From NCBI GenBank assembly GCA_947494805.1, contig CANLWK010000004.1, positions 124,001 through 188,000 of the forward strand: DNA of 64,000 nucleotides, given 5' to 3'. The DNA is from an uncultured Croceitalea sp. Lineage in GTDB: Bacteria > Bacteroidota > Bacteroidia > Flavobacteriales > Flavobacteriaceae. The notes beneath the pieces are model-generated. The model did not search any database. It was not told the DNA's origin and saw only the letters and a list, made by a program, of their open reading frames with translations. The translations under genes were made by a program, and so were the position numbers. Of the stretch, positions 60,420 to 64,000 are shown one piece after another (the stretch's first letter is position 1; each line of letters starts with the position of its first letter).

Positions 60420-61670
60420 TTATTCTCCCATCAATTTTTTGATGCGCATAAAGTTCTCATTATCTCCTAAAGCACCATAAATATTTTTAAGTTGGGAAAG
60501 GATACCCTCATTATCAGGGTTCTTAATCAGTGCCCCTTCCAAAATCTTTGCTCCTTCTAAAAACAAATCATCTTTTTTGCTCTTTAACTCATCGTAACGA
60601 GCGGTGTCCGCTCTTGAAGTGCCTAAGGTATTCATTTCATCAATAAGTCCATTTCCTTCATTTACATATGAAGTAGAGAGGTTCAACTGGGCATTTACAT
60701 AGTTTGGATCAATTTCGAGCGCTTTATTATATGCGGCTCTAGCTTCTTCAAGGTTACCTTGCTCCATATTGATTACACCAATATTATACAACAAATCGGG
60801 GTTGTCAGGAGCAATGCTTGATGCCTGGCTCATTAATTCTTTGAACTTTTCTTTGTCGCCCATGCTATAATAAAGATTGGCCTTGTTCAAGACCAAATTG
60901 ACGTCATCGGGGTTATTGGCAATAGCATCTTCATACGCGGCCAATGCTTCGTCGTTTTTACCTTGCTCTTGGTAAATCAATGCAATGTTCTTGACGATTT
61001 CAGCTTTTTTAGAAGGTGTGACCTCTTCTTTTGGGTCTTTGTGCGTACCTGCTTTTACATAAAGGTCACGTGACGTCTTATCCATTGACTCAACTTCGCC
61101 AGAAGCAACATTGACCGCAGTATATTTTGTTTCGCTACCATCGTAGTTAATATCCTTTAATTCATTGTAGAATTTAATTGCTTGGTCATAATTGTCAGGA
61201 CCCCCATTTACTGCGCTGCTTGCCGCATAGTAGAGATAAACCGTATCTTTTGGACTCAATTTGTAAGCCATATACAATTTGTCAGCTCCCTCGGTAAACT
61301 TCTTGTTGTTGTTGTCTTCAACAGCAGCATTGACCAATTCAGAGGTCATTTGCGTCATTTTCTGAGTGGCATCTGTAGTATACTTTTGTTTCCCTGAGGC
61401 CTCTTCAATGGCTATAACCTTATTAAAAGCTTCGATAGCGCCTTCAAAATCAGATAGGCTAACATTTGCGTTACCAAGAATAGAGTAATATTGCGCCTGC
61501 ATTTTAACATCGGCACCATCAATCAGAGAGGCTGCACCTTCAAGAGAAGTTTTGGCAGCAGCGGCATTACCACTTTTCAAGGCTTTGTCAGCAGCTTTGA
61601 TTTCAGTCTTTTGCGAAAATCCTACCAATGAGACTGTCATGGCAAGAAGTATTAAAAATCTAGTTTTCAT
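60420..61670 (-). CDS. Exported TPR-repeat protein
   Basis: This 416-residue protein has a signal peptide (1-20, ending FSQ) and several tetratricopeptide repeats (about 50-95, 225-330), for instance NPDDVNLVLNKANLYYSMGDKEKFKEL and NLEEARAAYNKALEIDPNYVNAQLNLS. TPR proteins mediate protein-protein contacts, here in the periplasm. It is downstream of gyrA on the same strand with a 37-nt gap and may be co-transcribed. Partner unknown. Confidence 0.9.
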   Translation of the reverse strand: MKTRFLILLAMTVSLVGFSQKTEIKAADKALKSGNAAAAKTSLEGAASLIDGADVKMQAQYYSILGNANVSLSDFEGAIEAFNKVIAIEEASGKQKYTTDATQKMTQMTSELVNAAVEDNNNKKFTEGADKLYMAYKLSPKDTVYLYYAASSAVNGGPDNYDQAIKFYNELKDINYDGSETKYTAVNVASGEVESMDKTSRDLYVKAGTHKDPKEEVTPSKKAEIVKNIALIYQEQGKNDEALAAYEDAIANNPDDVNLVLNKANLYYSMGDKEKFKELMSQASSIAPDNPDLLYNIGVINMEQGNLEEARAAYNKALEIDPNYVNAQLNLSTSYVNEGNGLIDEMNTLGTSRADTARYDELKSKKDDLFLEGAKILEGALIKNPDNEGILSQLKNIYGALGDNENFMRIKKLMGE

Positions 61671-61707
61671 TTTGAAATGTAATTTAGTGTATTTAAGTGT
61701 TTATCGA

Positions 61708-64000
61708 TTATTCTTTAGTTTCGGTCGAATCATTATCAAGAGCCGTGCCATCTTCTGTATCTACCTCTATGTCAAGTATATCTGTTCCCTCAACCGCATC
61801 CTCATCTTTCATGACCTTAGCGACCGCGGCGATACTATCATTCCCTTTTAGGTTAATAAGTTTGACGCCTTGGGTGGCCCTGCCCATCACTCTCAAGTCC
61901 TCAACTCCCATTCTAATCGCAATACCCGATTTGTTGATTATCATTAAATCGTCTGAATCGGTAACGTTCTTAATAGCCACCAATCCACCGGTCTTATCGG
62001 TAATTGAAATGGTCTTAACACCTTTACCTCCCCTATTAGTTACGCGATAATCATCAATATTGGATCTTTTGCCATAACCATTTTCAGATACCACTAAGAT
62101 ATTATCTTCAAAGTTGTGCACCGATACCATACCGATTACTTCATCTTTGTCATCAGCCAATGAAATACCTCGAACACCAGAAGCATTTCTTCCCATTGGT
62201 CTGGTTTTACCTTCCTCAAAACGGATTGCTTTTCCTGATTTCAACCCAAGGAATATTTGACTGGTCCCCGTGGTCAACTTAGCTTCTAAAAGCTCATCGT
62301 TGTCCCGAATTGTTATCGCATTGATTCCATTTTGACGTGGTCTAGAATACTGCTCTAAAGAGGTTTTCTTAACCGTACCCATCTTTGTTGCCATTATTAC
62401 ATAATGACTGTTCACATATTCTTCATCTTTCAAATCTTGAGTACAAATGAAAGCTTTCACCTTATCCTCGTTCTCAATGTTGATCAAGTTTTGAATCGCC
62501 CTACCTTTTGAAGTTCTACTTCCTTCAGGAATTTCATAAACCCGCATCCAGAAACACTTTCCCTTCTGCGTAAAGAACAACATATATTGGTGGTTGGTAC
62601 CGACAAAAAGATGTTCTAAAAAGTCTTCATTACGTGTCGAAGATGCTTTTTGACCTACGCCTCCCCTATTTTGGGTTTTATATTCTGTTAGCGGAGTTCT
62701 CTTTATGTAACCTGCATGAGAAATGGTAATGACCACTTGTTCATCAGGTATCATATCTTCGATGCTTAGGTCTCCACCGGCAAAATTAATCTCAGAACGA
62801 CGGTCATCACCATATTTGGCTTTGACCTCTATAAGCTCATCCTTGATGATCTGCATTCTTCGCTCTTTCTTATCGAGAATATCTTTAAGGTCTTCAATCG
62901 TCTTTAAGAGTTCATCATATTCTTCACGAAGTTTATCTTGTTCAAGACCTGTCAACTGACGCAAGCGCATTTCAACAATGGCCTTTGCCTGAATCTCTGT
63001 AAGCTTAAACTTCTCCATCAATCCGTTTCTAGCTTCCTCAACATTTGAAGAAGCACGAATTAGGGCAATAACCTCATCAATATTGTCAGAAGCAATAATC
63101 AGACCTTCTAATATATGGGCCCTATCTTCAGCTTTTTTAAGTTCGAACTTGGTTCTTCTGACGACCACCTCATGACGGTGTTCCACAAAATGATGGATAA
63201 TTTCCTTTAAGTTCAACAATTTTGGCCTACCCTTGACCAAGGCAATGTTATTGACACTAAAAGAAGATTGTAAGGCTGTATACTTGTACAGCATATTTAA
63301 GACGATATTCGGAATGGCATCGCGTTTCAAAATGTATACGATGCGCATCCCCTTTCTGTCAGATTCGTCCCGAATGGCAGAAATACCTTCAATTTTCTTA
63401 TCATTTATAAGGTCAGCGGTCTTCTTTATCATATCCGCTTTATTGACCTGATATGGAATCTCAGTAACAATAATGCACTCACGACCTTGAACCTCTTCAA
63501 AAGTTGCTTTTCCTCGCATCACTACCCGTCCCCTACCAGTATGGAAGGCTTCTTTGACACCATCATAGCCGTAGATGATACCGCCTGTAGGAAAATCAGG
63601 GGCTTTGATATGGGTAATCAATTCATCTATTTCAATACTGCTGTTATCTATATAGGCAACGGTACCATCAATAACCTCTGAAAGGTTATGTGGTGGCATA
63701 TTTGTAGCCATACCAACTGCAATACCCGAGGCCCCATTGACCAGTAATTGTGGTACCCTGGTAGGTAAGACCGTGGGCTCTTTTAATGAATCATCAAAAT
63801 TCAATTGGTGGTCAACGGTATCTTTGTCGATATCAGCCAACATTTCGTCGGCTATCTTGCGCATGCGTGCTTCAGTATATCGCATTGCCGCAGGACTATC
63901 GCCATCTACGGAACCAAAGTTACCCTGACCATCGACCAACATATAGCGTAAACTCCATTCTTGAGCCATACGCACCATACTATCATAAACCGAGGTATCA
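61708..64000 (-). CDS. gyrA: DNA gyrase subunit A (partial, 5' end outside window)
   Basis: The visible 763 residues run to the right edge without a start. The active-site Tyr lies in [10 protein letters not shown] near the window's right end, followed by the [15 protein letters not shown] segment and the coiled-coil part of the breakage-reunion domain, and the C-terminal beta-propeller with repeated G-GKG/KTI elements. The acidic C-terminal tail (about 35 residues) is common in GyrA. Introduces negative supercoils with GyrB. Core gene, outside the element. Confidence 0.98.
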   Translation of the reverse strand, partial: DTSVYDSMVRMAQEWSLRYMLVDGQGNFGSVDGDSPAAMRYTEARMRKIADEMLADIDKDTVDHQLNFDDSLKEPTVLPTRVPQLLVNGASGIAVGMATNMPPHNLSEVIDGTVAYIDNSSIEIDELITHIKAPDFPTGGIIYGYDGVKEAFHTGRGRVVMRGKATFEEVQGRECIIVTEIPYQVNKADMIKKTADLINDKKIEGISAIRDESDRKGMRIVYILKRDAIPNIVLNMLYKYTALQSSFSVNNIALVKGRPKLLNLKEIIHHFVEHRHEVVVRRTKFELKKAEDRAHILEGLIIASDNIDEVIALIRASSNVEEARNGLMEKFKLTEIQAKAIVEMRLRQLTGLEQDKLREEYDELLKTIEDLKDILDKKERRMQIIKDELIEVKAKYGDDRRSEINFAGGDLSIEDMIPDEQVVITISHAGYIKRTPLTEYKTQNRGGVGQKASSTRNEDFLEHLFVGTNHQYMLFFTQKGKCFWMRVYEIPEGSRTSKGRAIQNLINIENEDKVKAFICTQDLKDEEYVNSHYVIMATKMGTVKKTSLEQYSRPRQNGINAITIRDNDELLEAKLTTGTSQIFLGLKSGKAIRFEEGKTRPMGRNASGVRGISLADDKDEVIGMVSVHNFEDNILVVSENGYGKRSNIDDYRVTNRGGKGVKTISITDKTGGLVAIKNVTDSDDLMIINKSGIAIRMGVEDLRVMGRATQGVKLINLKGNDSIAAVAKVMKDEDAVEGTDILDIEVDTEDGTALDNDSTETKE

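Overview
The window looks like part of the chromosome of a marine-type Flavobacteriaceae (Bacteroidota). The evidence is the low-GC composition, few Shine-Dalgarno sequences, a PorP/SprF protein next to a type B T9SS cargo protein, a TonB receptor with a carboxypeptidase-regulatory-like domain, a CTnDOT-type tra/rte module, and an IntDOT-like integrase without the first catalytic Arg. Genus cannot be fixed from sequence alone.

Layout. (1) 1-4.0 kb: the end of a CTnDOT-family conjugation operon on the minus strand (VirB2-like TraE, VirB3-like TraF, VirB4-type ATPase TraG, VirB5-like TraI, partial TraJ), with a divergent peptidoglycan amidase at 4.2-4.9 kb. (2) 4.9-10.3 kb: a likely defence cassette on the minus strand, made of an Eco57I-like adenine methyltransferase, a PD-(D/E)XK-like nuclease 3 nt downstream, and a caspase-fold protease. 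(3) 10.4-13.8 kb: the element's replication/regulation block (DnaC/IstB-like ATPase, winged-helix replication-type protein with an internal iteron-like repeat, excisionase-type HTH, RteC) with several strong inverted repeats. (4) 14-27 kb: cargo or mosaic DNA, including a MarR regulator divergent from a TonB receptor, an orphan phytoene-synthase-like protein, a large T9SS type B adhesin with its PorP/SprF partner, a TPR-LuxR regulator and an AraC regulator. (5) 27.7-53.2 kb: a long run of stress genes: isochorismatase-type hydrolase, a giant multi-GAF sigma-54 activator, NTF2-like proteins, HdeD, cardiolipin synthase, Crp/Fnr regulator, Hsp20, Dps, bestrophin, a cNMP-binding flavoprotein, UBP zinc finger, SDRs, NhaA, AzoR, thioesterase and Hsp31. 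(6) 54.5-56.2 kb: a tyrosine integrase beside tRNA-Pro and tRNA-Ser. The 3' end of tRNA-Pro faces the integrase, which is the usual arrangement at the right end of a tRNA-integrated element. (7) 56.3-64 kb: ordinary core genes (7TM-HD phosphohydrolase, thiolase, NlpC/P60 protein, TPR protein, gyrA).

Interpretation (inference): positions 1 to about 55.9 kb are the right part of a large integrative conjugative element, or nested elements, at tRNA-Pro. The left end, relaxase and remaining tra genes lie outside the window. The cargo is unusually rich in stress genes. Two promoter motifs shared between unrelated genes suggest it is a real regulon: a Crp-like site at the same distance upstream of two outer-membrane protein genes, and an AAAAAGTGC element upstream of two others. 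The strongest candidate for a less-described system is the methyltransferase-nuclease-caspase cassette.
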